A stretch of 64,000 bases of DNA, taken from Micromonospora marina. GTDB taxonomy: Bacteria > Actinomycetota > Actinomycetes > Mycobacteriales > Micromonosporaceae. Numbering within the stretch: the stretch's first letter is position 1; each line of letters opens with the position of its first letter. The stretch spans positions 107,760-171,759 of the forward strand of contig NZ_FMCV01000012.1 of the NCBI RefSeq assembly GCF_900091565.1, in the 5' to 3' direction. The notes under the pieces were generated by a model. The model made no database searches, had not been told where the DNA came from, and saw only the letters and a program-made list of their open reading frames with translations. Positions 26,861 to 39,580 of the stretch are shown here, piece after piece. Position numbers and translations under genes: made by a program.

Positions 26861-29404
26861 TCACGACGACGCCTTCGACTCCCCCTCCGGCGCCGGACCG
26901 CTGCGGCTCCCCGCCTCCGCCGGGCGCACCGGACGGTAGCGGGACAGCCACGCCACCAGGTCCTCGGCGGGCATCGGCCGGGCGTGGAACCAGCCCTGCG
27001 CCACGTCGCACCCGGCGGCGTGCAGCATCCGCCAGGTGCGCTCGTCCTCCACCCCCTCGGCCACCACCCGCAGCCCGAGCGCACCGGCCAGCTCGATCGT
27101 CGAGCGGACGATCGCCGCGTCGTCCGGGTCGTCGGCCATCCCGAGGACGAACGACCGGTCCACCTTCACCTCGGACAGCGGGAGCCGGCGCAGGTGCTGC
27201 AGCGACGAGTAGCCGGTGCCGAAGTCGTCGAGCGCGATGCCGACGCCGATCCGGTGCAACTGGGTGATGCTGGCGAGCACCCGCCGCGGGTCGGCCATCA
27301 GCGCGCCCTCGGTGATCTCCACCTGGAGGCGCTCCGGCGGCACGCCGTACCGGTTCAGCCGGTCGGCGATCTGGTCGGCGATCTCACCGGTGTGCAGGTC
27401 ACGGACGCTGACGTTGAGCGCGGCCCGCAGCGTGAGCCCGGCCGCCGACCACTTGGCGAGCTGCTCCACCACGTCGTCCACCACCCGCCGGGTGAGCAGC
27501 CGCATCACCGCGCTCTGCTCGGCGACCTGGATCAGCTCGCCCGGGTCGACCATGCCCCGGCGCGGATGCCGCCAGCGCAGCAGCGCCTCGACGCCCACCA
27601 CCTCGCCGGTCGCGATGGCGATCTGCGGCTGGTAGTACATGGTGATCTCGCCCGGGTGCCCGGCCTGCTCGTCCGGCTCGGCCGTCGTACTCCCGTCGGC
27701 GGTCGGCCCGACGACCCCCGGCGCGCCGGTGCTCACGGCGGCCTCCGCGTCGTGCCCGGTGTCGGCCTCGCGGCCGGTGCCGGCGTCCGGCACCGGCTCC
27801 CCGCCACCGACGACGAGCGGTGCCGCCACCGGGGCGGCGGCACCGCCCCGGGCGGCGTGGCGGCGGATCGGGTCGGCGCCGGTGAGGATCCGTTCGATCA
27901 GGTCGTCGTCGTGCCGCTCCTCGACGCGCTCGCGGCGACGCCGCAGCCACCGGTTCGGCCGGTCGCCGGACCGCCGTCCGCCGTCGCGCGCCGGACGCTG
28001 GTTGCGGGCCGGGCGGTCGGCCCGGACCGGCAGCGCCGCCTCCAGCGCGGCGCCGTCACCCCCGCGTACGCCGATCGTCTCCCCGCCCTGCGCGGACGGG
28101 CCGGATTCCAGCACCCGGCGCAGGTCGGCCAGCAGGCTCAGCCGCTCGGCCGAGTTGTGGTCGGACTCCGGCGCGTAGACCGCCACCGTGTCGTTGCGGT
28201 GCTTCGCGTCGTACATGGCCACGTCGGCGTGGCGCATCAGGGTGGCGAAGTCCTCGCCGTGGTCGGGGTAGAGCGCGATGCCGATGGCACCGCCCACGTC
28301 CAGCGGCAGCCCGTCCAGCGGCACCGGCTCGGCGAGCGCGGCGACCACCCGGTCGGCCCGCTCGCGGGCCTGGTCGATGTCGGTGAGCCGGGGTACGACG
28401 ATGGCGAACTCGTCGCCGCCGAGCCGCGCCACCATGTCACCGGCGCCCACGGCGCCCATCAGCCGGGCGCTCACCTCGACCAGCAGGCGGTCCCCCACCG
28501 CGTGGCCGAGCGCGTCGTTGACGTGCTTGAACCGGTCGAGGTCGAGCAGCAGCAGCGCCAGGTGAGCGTCCGGCGCGCCCCGGGCGGCCCGGTCGCCGTG
28601 CAGGTGCACCTGCTCGGCCACCTCGGTCAGCAGCGCCTTGCGGTTGGGCAGCCCGGTGAGTGGGTCCACGTCGGCGAGCTGTTCCCGTTCGGCGGAGAGC
28701 CGGGCCATCCGGTAGACCGCGAACAGCGGCACCAGCACCAGCGGGATCAGCGCCGCGCTGGCCCGGGCGGCGGCCACCAGCACCGGCGCGAGCAGCAGCA
28801 GCGAACCGGTGGCGAGCAGTTCGTAGGCCAGGCCGCTGCGGACACTCGGCCACCACCTGTCGCCGAAGCGCAACCGGACCGCGGAGCTGACCAGCCCGTA
28901 GTTGACCACGAACCAGGCGAGCGTCGCGCCGCCCACCGCCGCCACGTCGGTCCAGTGCAGACGGCCGCCGCCGAACAGCTCACCCGGGCCGAGCCGGGTG
29001 ACCGCGTACGCGGCGGCGAGCGCCCACGCGTACTGCGCGACGTTGAAGCCGGTGCGCCAGGGGGCGTACCCGAGCCGCCAGCCGCTGACCGCGACCGCCA
29101 CGGCCTGCACGGCGACGGCCGGGCCGAAGCCCCAGCCGAGCAGGATGGCGAAGGTGAAGCAGGTCGACGGGAACACCGCCGACGTCTGCCGCCGGCCGGG
29201 TGGGACGAACGGGCGGGCGTCGCAGGCGACGGCGAGCGCCGCCATGGTCCAGAACGCGGCCGGCAGTTCGCTCCACCGATCGGCGAGCGCGACGAGCGGG
29301 CCGGCCGAGACCACCAGGGCGACCACGCCGATCGCGCCGACGAAGCCGAAGAACGGCCCGTTCCGCCCGGGCGGGACGGAGTTGCGCGGGTCGCCGGTCT
29401 CCAT
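26861..29404 (-). CDS. Membrane GGDEF-EAL cyclic di-GMP protein with long linker insertion
   Basis: An 847-residue protein with about six membrane helices in residues 17-230, GGDEF at 329-333 within [13 protein letters not shown], and EAL at 606-608. The RxxD inhibitory site is absent (GAGD). EAL motifs EALLRW, LNVSVRD, VEITEGAL, DDFGTGYSSL, EVKVDRS and AEGVED are intact, so phosphodiesterase activity is likely. About 150 Arg/Gly/Asp/Pro-rich residues (about 436-586) split the first helix of the EAL domain (LLADLRRVLESG) from its first strand (ITMYYQPQI). The start has a GGGAGG site. An AT-rich stretch at 29505-29530 is the probable promoter region. Confidence 0.93.
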   Translation of the reverse strand: METGDPRNSVPPGRNGPFFGFVGAIGVVALVVSAGPLVALADRWSELPAAFWTMAALAVACDARPFVPPGRRQTSAVFPSTCFTFAILLGWGFGPAVAVQAVAVAVSGWRLGYAPWRTGFNVAQYAWALAAAYAVTRLGPGELFGGGRLHWTDVAAVGGATLAWFVVNYGLVSSAVRLRFGDRWWPSVRSGLAYELLATGSLLLLAPVLVAAARASAALIPLVLVPLFAVYRMARLSAEREQLADVDPLTGLPNRKALLTEVAEQVHLHGDRAARGAPDAHLALLLLDLDRFKHVNDALGHAVGDRLLVEVSARLMGAVGAGDMVARLGGDEFAIVVPRLTDIDQARERADRVVAALAEPVPLDGLPLDVGGAIGIALYPDHGEDFATLMRHADVAMYDAKHRNDTVAVYAPESDHNSAERLSLLADLRRVLESGPSAQGGETIGVRGGDGAALEAALPVRADRPARNQRPARDGGRRSGDRPNRWLRRRRERVEERHDDDLIERILTGADPIRRHAARGGAAAPVAAPLVVGGGEPVPDAGTGREADTGHDAEAAVSTGAPGVVGPTADGSTTAEPDEQAGHPGEITMYYQPQIAIATGEVVGVEALLRWRHPRRGMVDPGELIQVAEQSAVMRLLTRRVVDDVVEQLAKWSAAGLTLRAALNVSVRDLHTGEIADQIADRLNRYGVPPERLQVEITEGALMADPRRVLASITQLHRIGVGIALDDFGTGYSSLQHLRRLPLSEVKVDRSFVLGMADDPDDAAIVRSTIELAGALGLRVVAEGVEDERTWRMLHAAGCDVAQGWFHARPMPAEDLVAWLSRYRPVRPAEAGSRSGPAPEGESKASS

Positions 29405-29555
29405 CGCACCTCCCGGGGAACGTCCTGGCGCGCGCCGTCACGCGTCGTACGCCAATGAAACGCCCTCCGAGGCGATTTCCCCGACACGACAGTCACGAAT
29501 CGGTCGTAGTCGTAATTAACTTGGTATCCGCCGGACAATCGCTGTGACCAGCCTG

Positions 29556-32503
<2,948 letters not shown>

Positions 32504-32537
32504 CGCCGCCTCGGCCCGGCCTCACCCGGGCGGCGGG

Positions 32538-33605
32538 TCACGCCGCCGGTCCCCGGCCGTCACCGGTTGAGCCGGCGCCGGACGCCTCCCCGTCGAACGC
32601 GGCGGCGAGCGCGGTGAGCTGGCCGGCGTACTCGATCCGGCCGGCCCACCCGGCGGGCCAGGCGGCCATGCCGTGCGCGGCCCCGACGAACGCGCCGGCC
32701 AGCGCGGCGATGGAGTCCGAGTCACCGGCCGTGGTGGCGCCCCGGGCCAGCGCGCCGACCGGGTCGTCGGGGTGGCGCAGTGCGCAGAGCAGCGCGGTGG
32801 CGAGCGCCTCCTCGGCGATCCACCCCTCGCCGGTGAGCCGGCACGGGTCGCCGCCGTCGTCCGGGCGGTCCAGCGCCGCCTCCAACCGGCCCAGCACGCG
32901 CAGGCAGTCGGCCCAGCCCCGGGCGACGAACTCGGCCGCGCTGGTCTCGCCGGGCCGCTGCCACAGGTCACCGAGCCAGTCCTCCCGGTAGACGGTGCGC
33001 TGCTCCCGGGCCCGGTCGGTGAGCAGACCGGGCAGCTCCGGCAGTGCCGCGCCGTCGCGCAGCAGCCGGACCGCGTACGCGGTCAGCTCGCTGGCCGCCA
33101 GCCCGGTCGGGTGGCCGTGGGTGAGTCCGGCCTGGAGCTGGGCCAGCCCGGCCATCGTGTCCAGGTCGACGTCGAGCAGCCCGACCGGCGTGACGCGCAT
33201 GTTCGCGCCGCAGCCCTTCGAACCGGCGACCGTGGCCTCCTGCCAGCGGGCACCCCGGGCCAGCTCGGCGCAGGCCCGCAGGCAGGTCATGCCCGGGGCA
33301 CGGTTGTTCTCCGGGCTGACCGACCAGTCGACGAAGCGCTGCCGCAGCAGCGGCTCCACCGCCCCGGCCGTGTACGCGGGCGCGTCGTGCAGCGCCCACG
33401 CCACCGCGAGCGCCATCTGCGTGTCGTCGGTGACCAGAGCCGGGTCGCCGGTCAGCTCACGCGGACCGGACGGGCCGTAGCGCCGGATGATCTCGGTGAC
33501 GGTGAGGAACTCGGTCGGCTTGCCCAGGGCGTCGCCGTAGGCCAGGCCGAACAGCGAACCGGCGGCGCGGCCGGTGGCGGTGGAGGGGGTCACGGTGGCG
33601 ATCAT
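32538..33605 (-). CDS. ADP-ribosylglycohydrolase family protein
   Basis: A 355-residue helical enzyme of the DraG/ARH family, which removes ADP-ribose from proteins or small molecules. The magnesium-binding motifs are visible: GLAYGDALGKPTEF near the N-terminus, VTDDTQMALAVAW, and the C-terminal TTAGDSDSIAALAGAF. The start MIATVTPSTATGR at 33605 is preferred to the longer frame at 33635 because family sequence begins right after it. It is the last gene before the convergent PemK-like gene. The substrate is not known. Confidence 0.9.
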   Translation of the reverse strand: MIATVTPSTATGRAAGSLFGLAYGDALGKPTEFLTVTEIIRRYGPSGPRELTGDPALVTDDTQMALAVAWALHDAPAYTAGAVEPLLRQRFVDWSVSPENNRAPGMTCLRACAELARGARWQEATVAGSKGCGANMRVTPVGLLDVDLDTMAGLAQLQAGLTHGHPTGLAASELTAYAVRLLRDGAALPELPGLLTDRAREQRTVYREDWLGDLWQRPGETSAAEFVARGWADCLRVLGRLEAALDRPDDGGDPCRLTGEGWIAEEALATALLCALRHPDDPVGALARGATTAGDSDSIAALAGAFVGAAHGMAAWPAGWAGRIEYAGQLTALAAAFDGEASGAGSTGDGRGPAA

Positions 33606-33766
33606 GCCCCCGCCGCGCAAGTGGCGGAAGATCAACCCCAGCAGAGGCAGAACGGATGGCCGGCCGGGGCGGCGTAGACCCGGAAGCCCTCCCCCTCACC
33701 GGGGAGCCGCCGCGCGCCGAGCGCCAGCGCCGCCGGTCATCGTGCCCGGCGGGTACGACGGAGACG

Positions 33767-34771
33767 TCAGTCCTCGGCGAGCCGCCGGCCCGCGTCGCGG
33801 CAGGCGGTGAGCACCGCGCGGGCGTACCCCGGGGTGGCCCCGGCCAGGCCGCACGCGGGAGTGACCACCACCTGCTCGGCCAGCCGACGGCGGGGGAAGC
33901 CGAGCTGGCCCCAGACCCGCCGGACCCGGTCGGCGACCTCGGCCGACGTCGGCGCCCGGCCGGACGGCGGCGGCAGCGTCGGCGCGGCCCCGGCCAGCAG
34001 CCCGAGCCCGGCGTCGATCGCCTCGCCGAGCGGGTCGAGGTCGGCGACCAGCGACAGGTCGAGCGCGACACCTGCCGCCCCGGCGGTCCGGATCAGCTCC
34101 AGCGGCACGTCGGGCGCGCAGCAGTGCACGAGCGCCGGGACGCCGGCCGCCCCGATCACGTCGCGCAGCAGCCCCCGCGCCGTCTCGGTCTCGACCGGAC
34201 GGTGGGTGCCGAAGCCGCTCTCGGTGGGCACCCGGCCGGCCAGCACCGCCGGCAGCGACGGCTCGTCGAGCTGGAGCAGCACCGAGGCGCGGGGCAGCCG
34301 CCGGGTCACCGCCTCGACGTGCCCGCGCAGTCCTTCGCCGAGCGAACCGGCGAGGTCGCGTACCGCACCCGGGTCGCGCAGCATCCGGCCGCCGATCGGC
34401 AGCTCCAGCACGGCGGCGAGGGTGAACGGGCCGGCGGTCTGGACCTTGACCGGCCCGGCGTACTCCTCGGCCTGCTCGGCGAGCTGGTCGAGGTCGCGTT
34501 CCATCAGGTCCCGGGCGCGGCGCAGATCCCGGCCGGGGCGCGGGGCGATCCGCCAGCGGGCCGCGTACAGCTCGACCGGGAGTTCGACGAGCAGACCGGC
34601 GGTGCGGCCGATGATGTCCGCGCCCGGCCCACGGGCGGGCAGCTCGGGCAGGTGCGGCAGGGCGGGCAGCTCACCGAGCACGATCCGCTGCGCCTCGGCG
34701 ATGTCGGTGCCGGGCAGCGACCCGATCCCCGTCGCCGCACCGGTGGGCCAGGGCCACGCCTGCTCAGTCAC
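33767..34771 (-). CDS. MetE-like (cobalamin-independent methionine synthase C-terminal) protein
   Basis: A 334-residue protein equivalent to the catalytic C-terminal barrel of MetE, lacking the N-terminal half. Candidate zinc ligands are in ALVHCCAPDVPLEL and VVTPACGLAG; QTAGPFTLAAVLEL and LQLDEPSLPAVL are further family motifs. Such short actinobacterial proteins are annotated as methionine synthase, but whether they use methyltetrahydrofolate is uncertain. It lies behind mnmA (77-base gap with a hairpin). Confidence 0.85.
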   Translation of the reverse strand: MTEQAWPWPTGAATGIGSLPGTDIAEAQRIVLGELPALPHLPELPARGPGADIIGRTAGLLVELPVELYAARWRIAPRPGRDLRRARDLMERDLDQLAEQAEEYAGPVKVQTAGPFTLAAVLELPIGGRMLRDPGAVRDLAGSLGEGLRGHVEAVTRRLPRASVLLQLDEPSLPAVLAGRVPTESGFGTHRPVETETARGLLRDVIGAAGVPALVHCCAPDVPLELIRTAGAAGVALDLSLVADLDPLGEAIDAGLGLLAGAAPTLPPPSGRAPTSAEVADRVRRVWGQLGFPRRRLAEQVVVTPACGLAGATPGYARAVLTACRDAGRRLAED

Positions 34772-34813
34772 CGCAGCAGCCTATCCGCTGCCCGCCGGAG
34801 GGCGGACGGGGAC

Positions 34814-34846
34814 GCGGCCCGGTGGTGCCGCACGCCGCCGGGCCGC
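34814..34846 (-). terminator. Hairpin behind mnmA
   Basis: GCGGCCCGG at 34814-34822 pairs with CCGGGCCGC at 34838-34846, two bases before the mnmA stop codon on the plus-strand numbering. No T run. It probably weakens readthrough into the MetE-like gene. Confidence 0.55.
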
Positions 34847-34848
34847 TG

Positions 34849-35922
34849 TCAGCCGGTGATGGTGGCGGAGCCGAGGACCACGTCGCCGGCCGGGTCCGGC
34901 CGGTAGGCCACGATCGCCTGGCCGGCGGCCACCCCCCGGACCGGGCGGCGCAGCGACGCGCGCAGGCCGTCGGCGTCCACCTCGACGGCGGCCGGCACCA
35001 CGTCGCCGTGCGCCCGCAGCTGCACCCCGCACTCGACCGGCCCGGCCGGGCGCGGCCCGCCGGTCCACACCGGGCGGGTGGCGCGCACGTCGGAGACCTC
35101 CAGCGCCTCGGCCGGCCCGACCGTCACCGTGTTCGTGATCGGGGTGATGGACAGCACGTAGCGGGGGCGGCCGTCCGGTGCCGGGCGGTCCAGGTGCAGG
35201 CCGCGCCGCTGCCCGACGGTGTACTGGTAGGCGCCGCTGTGGCTGCCCACCACCGCGCCGGTGAGCGCGTCCACCACCTGGCCCGGCGCCTCGCCGAGCC
35301 GCTCGGCGAGGAAGCCGCGGGTGTCGCCGTCGGCGATGAAGCAGATGTCGTGCGAGTCCGGCTTGTCGGCCACGGCGAGGCCACGCCGGGCGGCCTCCGC
35401 GCGCACCTCGGCCTTCGTCGAGTCGCCGAGCGGGAAGATCGACCGGTCGAGCTGCGCGCGGGTCAGCACCGCCAGCACGTACGACTGGTCCTTGGCCGCG
35501 TCGACGCTGCGCCGCAGCAGGCCGTCGGCGCCGAGCCGGGCGTGGTGGCCGGTCACCACCGCGTCGAAGCCCAGGGCCACGGCCCGGTCCAGCACCGCCG
35601 CGAACTTGATCTTCTCGTTGCAGCGCAGGCAGGGATTCGGCGTACGCCCGGCCGCGTACTCGGCCACGAAGTCGTCCACCACGTCGTCGTGGAACCGGTC
35701 GGCCATGTCCCACACGTAGAAGGGGATGCCGAGCACGTCGGCGGCCCGCCGGGCGTCCCGGGAGTCCTCCAGGGTGCAGCAGCCCCGGGCGCCGGTGCGG
35801 TAGGTCTGCGGGTTGCGGGCCAGGGCCAGGTGCACGCCCGTCACGTCGTGCCCGGCCTCCACCGCCCGTGCCGCCGCGACGGCGGAGTCCACCCCGCCCG
35901 ACATCGCCGCCAGAACCCTCAC
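34849..35922 (-). CDS. mnmA: tRNA-specific 2-thiouridylase MnmA
   Basis: Installs sulfur at C2 of uridine-34 in Lys, Glu and Gln tRNAs. 357 residues, full length. The ATP PP-loop is [11 protein letters not shown] at the N-terminus; catalytic cysteines are in [15 protein letters not shown] (about 98/101) and [11 protein letters not shown]. The central domain has YTVGQRRGL. The cysteine desulfurase that would supply its sulfur is encoded 37 bases upstream on the same strand, so the two form a functional unit. Confidence 0.96.
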   Translation of the reverse strand: MRVLAAMSGGVDSAVAAARAVEAGHDVTGVHLALARNPQTYRTGARGCCTLEDSRDARRAADVLGIPFYVWDMADRFHDDVVDDFVAEYAAGRTPNPCLRCNEKIKFAAVLDRAVALGFDAVVTGHHARLGADGLLRRSVDAAKDQSYVLAVLTRAQLDRSIFPLGDSTKAEVRAEAARRGLAVADKPDSHDICFIADGDTRGFLAERLGEAPGQVVDALTGAVVGSHSGAYQYTVGQRRGLHLDRPAPDGRPRYVLSITPITNTVTVGPAEALEVSDVRATRPVWTGGPRPAGPVECGVQLRAHGDVVPAAVEVDADGLRASLRRPVRGVAAGQAIVAYRPDPAGDVVLGSATITG

Positions 35923-35959
35923 CGGCCCACTCCCCTCGTCCTCACCGAGGGTATCCGGG

Positions 35960-37135
35960 TCAGCGGGGCGTGCGGAGGGCGGCCGCTCGGCGGGCCCGCT
36001 CCACCGCGGCCGGCAGCGCCGCGATCAGCGCGTCCACGTCCGCGCCGGTGCTCGTGTGCCCGAGGGTGAAGCGCAGCGAGGACCGGGCCCGGTCGTCGTC
36101 GGCGCCCATGGCCAGCAGCACGTGCGAGGGCTGGGCCACGCCGGCCGAGCAGGCCGACCCGGTCGAGCAGGCGATGCCCTGGGCGTCCAGGAGCAGCAGC
36201 AGTGCGTCCCCCTCGCAGCCCGGGAAGGAGAAGTGCGCGTTGCCGGGGAGCCGGTCGGCCGGGTCACCGTTGAAGATCACCTCGGGGACGGCCTGCCGGA
36301 CCCGCTCGACCAGTTCGTCGCGGAGCGCGGCGATCCGGGCGGCGTACTCCTGCTGACCTTTGACCGCGCTCTCGACGGCGACCGCGAACGCCACGATGCC
36401 CGCGGTGTCCAGCGTCCCGGAGCGGACGTCGCGCTCCTGGCCGCCGCCGTGCAGCAGCGGGGTGGCCGCCACGTCGCGGCCCAGCAGCAGCGCGCCCACG
36501 CCGGCCGGGCCGCCGAGCTTGTGGCCGGTCACGGTGAGCGCCGACACGCCGCTGGCGGCGAAGTCGACAGGCACCTGCCCGACCGCCTGGATGGCGTCGG
36601 TGTGGAACGGCACCCCGTGCTCGGCGGCGACGGTGGCCAGCTCGGTCACCGGCTGCACGGTGCCCACCTCGTTGTTCGCCCACATGGCGGTGACCACCGC
36701 GACGTGCGCGCCGTGCTCGGTCAGCTCGGCGCGCAGGCGTTCCGGGTCGAGCCGCCCGGTCGCGTCGACCGGCAGCCAGCCGGCCTGCGCGCCCTCGTGC
36801 TCGACCAGCCAGTCCACCGCGTCGAGGACGGCGTGGTGCTCGACCGCGCTGGAGACCACCCGGACCCGGTCGGCGCGGGCGGCGCGGCGAGCCCAGAAGA
36901 CGCCCTTCACGGCGAGGTTGTCGCTCTCGGTACCGCCGCCGGTGAAGATCACCTCGGAGGGGCGGGCGCCGAGCGCGGCGGCCACCCGCTCGCGGGACTC
37001 CTCCACCCGCCGCCGGGCCCGGCGACCAGCCGCGTGCAACGACGAGGCGTTGCCGACCTCGCGGGCGACAGCGACGTACGCCTCGAGTGCCTCGTCCAGC
37101 ATCGGGGTCGTCGCCGCGTGATCAAGGTATGCCAT
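35960..37135 (-). CDS. Cysteine desulfurase (NifS/IscS family)
   Basis: PLP enzyme that takes sulfur from cysteine and passes it on as a persulfide. 391 residues from the ATG at 37135 (a GTG one codon earlier is possible). The opening [18 protein letters not shown], the PLP lysine in [12 protein letters not shown] and the active cysteine in [17 protein letters not shown] are all present; the loop around that cysteine is of the group I (IscS/NifS) type. It immediately precedes mnmA, which suggests tRNA thiolation, though Fe-S assembly is also possible. Confidence 0.94.
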   Translation of the reverse strand: MAYLDHAATTPMLDEALEAYVAVAREVGNASSLHAAGRRARRRVEESRERVAAALGARPSEVIFTGGGTESDNLAVKGVFWARRAARADRVRVVSSAVEHHAVLDAVDWLVEHEGAQAGWLPVDATGRLDPERLRAELTEHGAHVAVVTAMWANNEVGTVQPVTELATVAAEHGVPFHTDAIQAVGQVPVDFAASGVSALTVTGHKLGGPAGVGALLLGRDVAATPLLHGGGQERDVRSGTLDTAGIVAFAVAVESAVKGQQEYAARIAALRDELVERVRQAVPEVIFNGDPADRLPGNAHFSFPGCEGDALLLLLDAQGIACSTGSACSAGVAQPSHVLLAMGADDDRARSSLRFTLGHTSTGADVDALIAALPAAVERARRAAALRTPR

Positions 37136-37172
37136 CACGGTTCAGCCTAACGGCCTGCGTACCCGGCACCGG

Positions 37173-37211
37173 GGGCCGGACCGCCCCGTCCCACCCGGGG
37201 CGGTCCGGCCC
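37173..37211 (-). terminator. Strong hairpin behind the sortase gene
   Basis: Arms GGGCCGGACCGCCCCG (37173-37188) and CGGGGCGGTCCGGCCC (37196-37211) are perfectly complementary over 16 bp with a 7-base loop. It lies between the sortase stop and the desulfurase start and separates the two transcripts. Confidence 0.75.
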
Positions 37212-37232
37212 GCTCACGCGGAACGGCAGTGA

Positions 37233-37901
37233 TCACGCGGGCACGGCGGTGACCACGATGTTGTCCCGGTAGCTGCGGGTGTTCGCGTCGAACGGCCCGC
37301 CGCAGGTGATCAACGTGAGGCGGGGCTTGCCGTCGCGCGCGAAGTACCGCTCCAGCGGGATCTTCGACTTCCGGTACTCCTCCCGGGCCACCACCCGGTA
37401 GGAGCGCTCGCGGCCGTCCGAGCCGGTGGCGGTGAGCCTGTCCCCCCGGCCCAGCTCACGCAGCCGGAAGAACGCGCCCTTGCCCTGCTCGGCGCTGTCG
37501 ACGTGCCCGGCGATCACCACCGAGCCGGCGTCGGTCTCCAGCCCCGGGCCGTAGCGGTACCAGCCGACCTGGTCCACGCTGGGCGGCACCTCGAACTCGT
37601 CGGTGCGCTCGTTGACGCCCACCGGGTTGACGGTGGCGGTCACCCGGATCGGCGGGATGCTCAGCTTCACCGGCGGCACGGTCTCGCTGCCGGCGGGCAG
37701 GGTGCCCGGGTTCACCGGGACCGCGCCGCCGCCGGCCGACGCCGACGCCGGCGGCGTAAGCGTGGCACCGGCCAGGGCGGCCACCTCGTCGCCGCCGACG
37801 TCCTCGGCGGGCTCGGATCCGCACGCCACCACTGTCGCCAGGGTGAGCGCGGCGGCGCCGGCGGCCATCGCCGCCAGCGCCCCGCGGTTGCGCACCGTCA
37901 C
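37233..37901 (-). CDS. Sortase, class F-like
   Basis: A 222-residue exported transpeptidase. The N-terminal hydrophobic segment ends in VVACGSE, which could be a lipobox. The sortase barrel has the catalytic histidine in VVIAGHVDS, the cysteine in LTLITCGGPFD and the arginine in RSYRDNIVV; this order and the CGGPFD context fit the class F sortases of actinobacteria. The GTG start overlaps the stop of the DUF4397 gene (GTGA), so the two are coupled; upstream open sequence belongs to that gene. Possible substrates are the LPITG protein encoded at 23501-24664 or proteins elsewhere. Confidence 0.9.
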   Translation of the reverse strand: MTVRNRGALAAMAAGAAALTLATVVACGSEPAEDVGGDEVAALAGATLTPPASASAGGGAVPVNPGTLPAGSETVPPVKLSIPPIRVTATVNPVGVNERTDEFEVPPSVDQVGWYRYGPGLETDAGSVVIAGHVDSAEQGKGAFFRLRELGRGDRLTATGSDGRERSYRVVAREEYRKSKIPLERYFARDGKPRLTLITCGGPFDANTRSYRDNIVVTAVPA

Positions 37902-38731
37902 CGGCGACCGGCCCGGGCGGTTGCCGCCACCCGCGCCCCGCCGCCGACCAGGAGCAGCACGCCGGCCCCGGCCAGCACGTACCACCAGGTGTCCACGCCG
38001 GTGCCGGCCTGGCCGCCGGTGCCGCTGGGCACGCCGCCCGGCGCCGAGTGCAGACCGCTGATGGTCTGGGCGACCACGCTCAGGTTCTTCGCCTCGGCCG
38101 AGCCGATCGCGTAGACGATGGTGGCGGTGCCCTCCTTGAGGTTCAGGTCGGCCGGGCCGATCGCGACGGTGTCGGTGCCGGCGAGCACCACGTCCGCCTC
38201 GACCGAGCCGGCGTCCACGTCCGCCTTGGCCTCCTTCGGGTTGGTCAGGTCCTCGAAGACCGGCGTGCCGCCGGCCCGCACGTCGACGGCCGGGGCGGCG
38301 GCGGTGTGCCGGACGATCAGCCGGGCCTTGCCGGCGCCCACCTTGGACACGTCGTTGACGAACGGGGTGATCTGCGGGTTGCCGTCGGCGCTCAGGTGGG
38401 CGGCGAGGCTGATGTTCGCCCCGCCGGGCACCGCGGCGTCGTCCACCTTCAGGATCGCCTTGTCGATCGCCTCGCCCGGCTTGGTCAGGGCGATGTCGTA
38501 GTCGCCCTCGGGCAGGGTGAGCGGGCCGGCGACGTCGCCGGGCTTGAAGTTGTTGAGCGTCTTCTCGCCGTTGACGTACACGTCGACCGGGGTGTCCGGG
38601 ATGCCGTGGACCACGGAGACCTTCGACGAGGCGGCGTAGGCCGGGCTCATGGTGGCGGCGCCGACACCGGCGAAGGTGAGGGCGGCCACCGCGCCGCCCG
38701 CGGCGACCCGACGGAACATCGCGTACTGCAT
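37898..38731 (-). CDS. Secreted DUF4397 protein with C-terminal membrane helix
   Basis: A 277-residue exported protein. Signal peptide to about residue 33 (SPAYAA), then one or two DUF4397 beta-sandwich units (SKVSVVHGIPDTPVDVYVNG and KARLIVRHTAAAPAVDVRAG), a Gly/Pro-rich stretch, and a C-terminal helix (WWYVLAGAGVLLLVGGG) with an Arg-rich tail. The tail layout resembles a sorting signal but no LPxTG is present. A strong AGGAGG lies before the ATG. It is cotranscribed with the sortase in the usual actinobacterial arrangement. Molecular role unknown. Confidence 0.9.
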   Translation of the reverse strand: MQYAMFRRVAAGGAVAALTFAGVGAATMSPAYAASSKVSVVHGIPDTPVDVYVNGEKTLNNFKPGDVAGPLTLPEGDYDIALTKPGEAIDKAILKVDDAAVPGGANISLAAHLSADGNPQITPFVNDVSKVGAGKARLIVRHTAAAPAVDVRAGGTPVFEDLTNPKEAKADVDAGSVEADVVLAGTDTVAIGPADLNLKEGTATIVYAIGSAEAKNLSVVAQTISGLHSAPGGVPSGTGGQAGTGVDTWWYVLAGAGVLLLVGGGARVAATARAGRR

Positions 38732-38971
38732 TGTCTGCCTCCTGGTGGTTGATGCTGATTCGTCAGGCCTGGCTTGCAGAACGGGTTACGCCGGCCCCGT
38801 CGCCCCCGGATGCGCCCGGATCGGATTTCTTTTTCCCGTCTCCGGGCGCATCCGCCGGAGGCTCCGGCGACGAAGGAGAGGTGACGAGGGTCGTGACCGA
38901 CACACCGGGAGAGTGGGGCGAGGGCTGTGGGAGTTACAGTCGGGCATGCCCCACGGAAGGCGAGCCGCCCG

Positions 38972-39580
38972 GTGACGGCGGCGAGGCAGGGCCCCGAACC
39001 GCCGCCGGGTGAGGACGACCTCGCCACCCGGTTCCGCGACGGCGACGAGGCGGCCCTGCGACAGGCGTACGACAGGTACGGCCGAGCGGTGCTGCACCTG
39101 GCCACCACGACGCTTGTGAACCGCAGCGACGCCGAGGACGTGACCCAGGCGACGTTCGTCGCCGCCTGGCTCGGCCGGGAGACGTTCGACCCGGCGAAAG
39201 GCTCACTGGTCGGCTGGCTGCTCGGGATCGGGCGGCGCAAGGTGGTCGACCGGATCCGGGCCACGGCCCGGGAGACCCGGGTGGTCGAGACGGTGAAGCA
39301 ACTGCCGGAACCGGCCTCCACCGGCCCCGACCCGGACACCGTGGTCGACCGGCTGGTGGTCGCCGACGAGCTGGCGCGGCTCCCCGACGAACAGCGCCGG
39401 ATGCTCGAGCTGGCGTTCTACGACGACCTGACACACCAGCAGATCGCGGCGGTGACCGGAGTGCCGCTCGGCACGGTCAAGAGTCACATCAGACGCGGCA
39501 TGCAGAGCCTGAAACGCAGATGGGAGGTGGACGGTGCAGCACCTGGACCACGACCGGCTGGTCTTTCTGGCGCTCGGTGA
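38972..39580 (+). CDS. ECF-type RNA polymerase sigma factor
   Basis: A 202-residue sigma-70 family protein with region 2 (ALRQAYDRYGRAVLHLA to TQATFVAAWLG) and region 4 (LPDEQRRMLELAFYDDLTHQ, QIAAVTGVPLGTVKSHIRRG). The GTG at 38972 is chosen; the frame is open to 38927. TACAGT at 38935-38940 is a possible -10 box. The next gene, starting 46 bases inside this one, is its RskA-type anti-sigma factor, so activity is controlled by protein-protein release. The regulon is unknown; the neighbouring DUF4397/sortase genes are divergent and might be targets. Confidence 0.93.
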   Translation: MTAARQGPEPPPGEDDLATRFRDGDEAALRQAYDRYGRAVLHLATTTLVNRSDAEDVTQATFVAAWLGRETFDPAKGSLVGWLLGIGRRKVVDRIRATARETRVVETVKQLPEPASTGPDPDTVVDRLVVADELARLPDEQRRMLELAFYDDLTHQQIAAVTGVPLGTVKSHIRRGMQSLKRRWEVDGAAPGPRPAGLSGAR

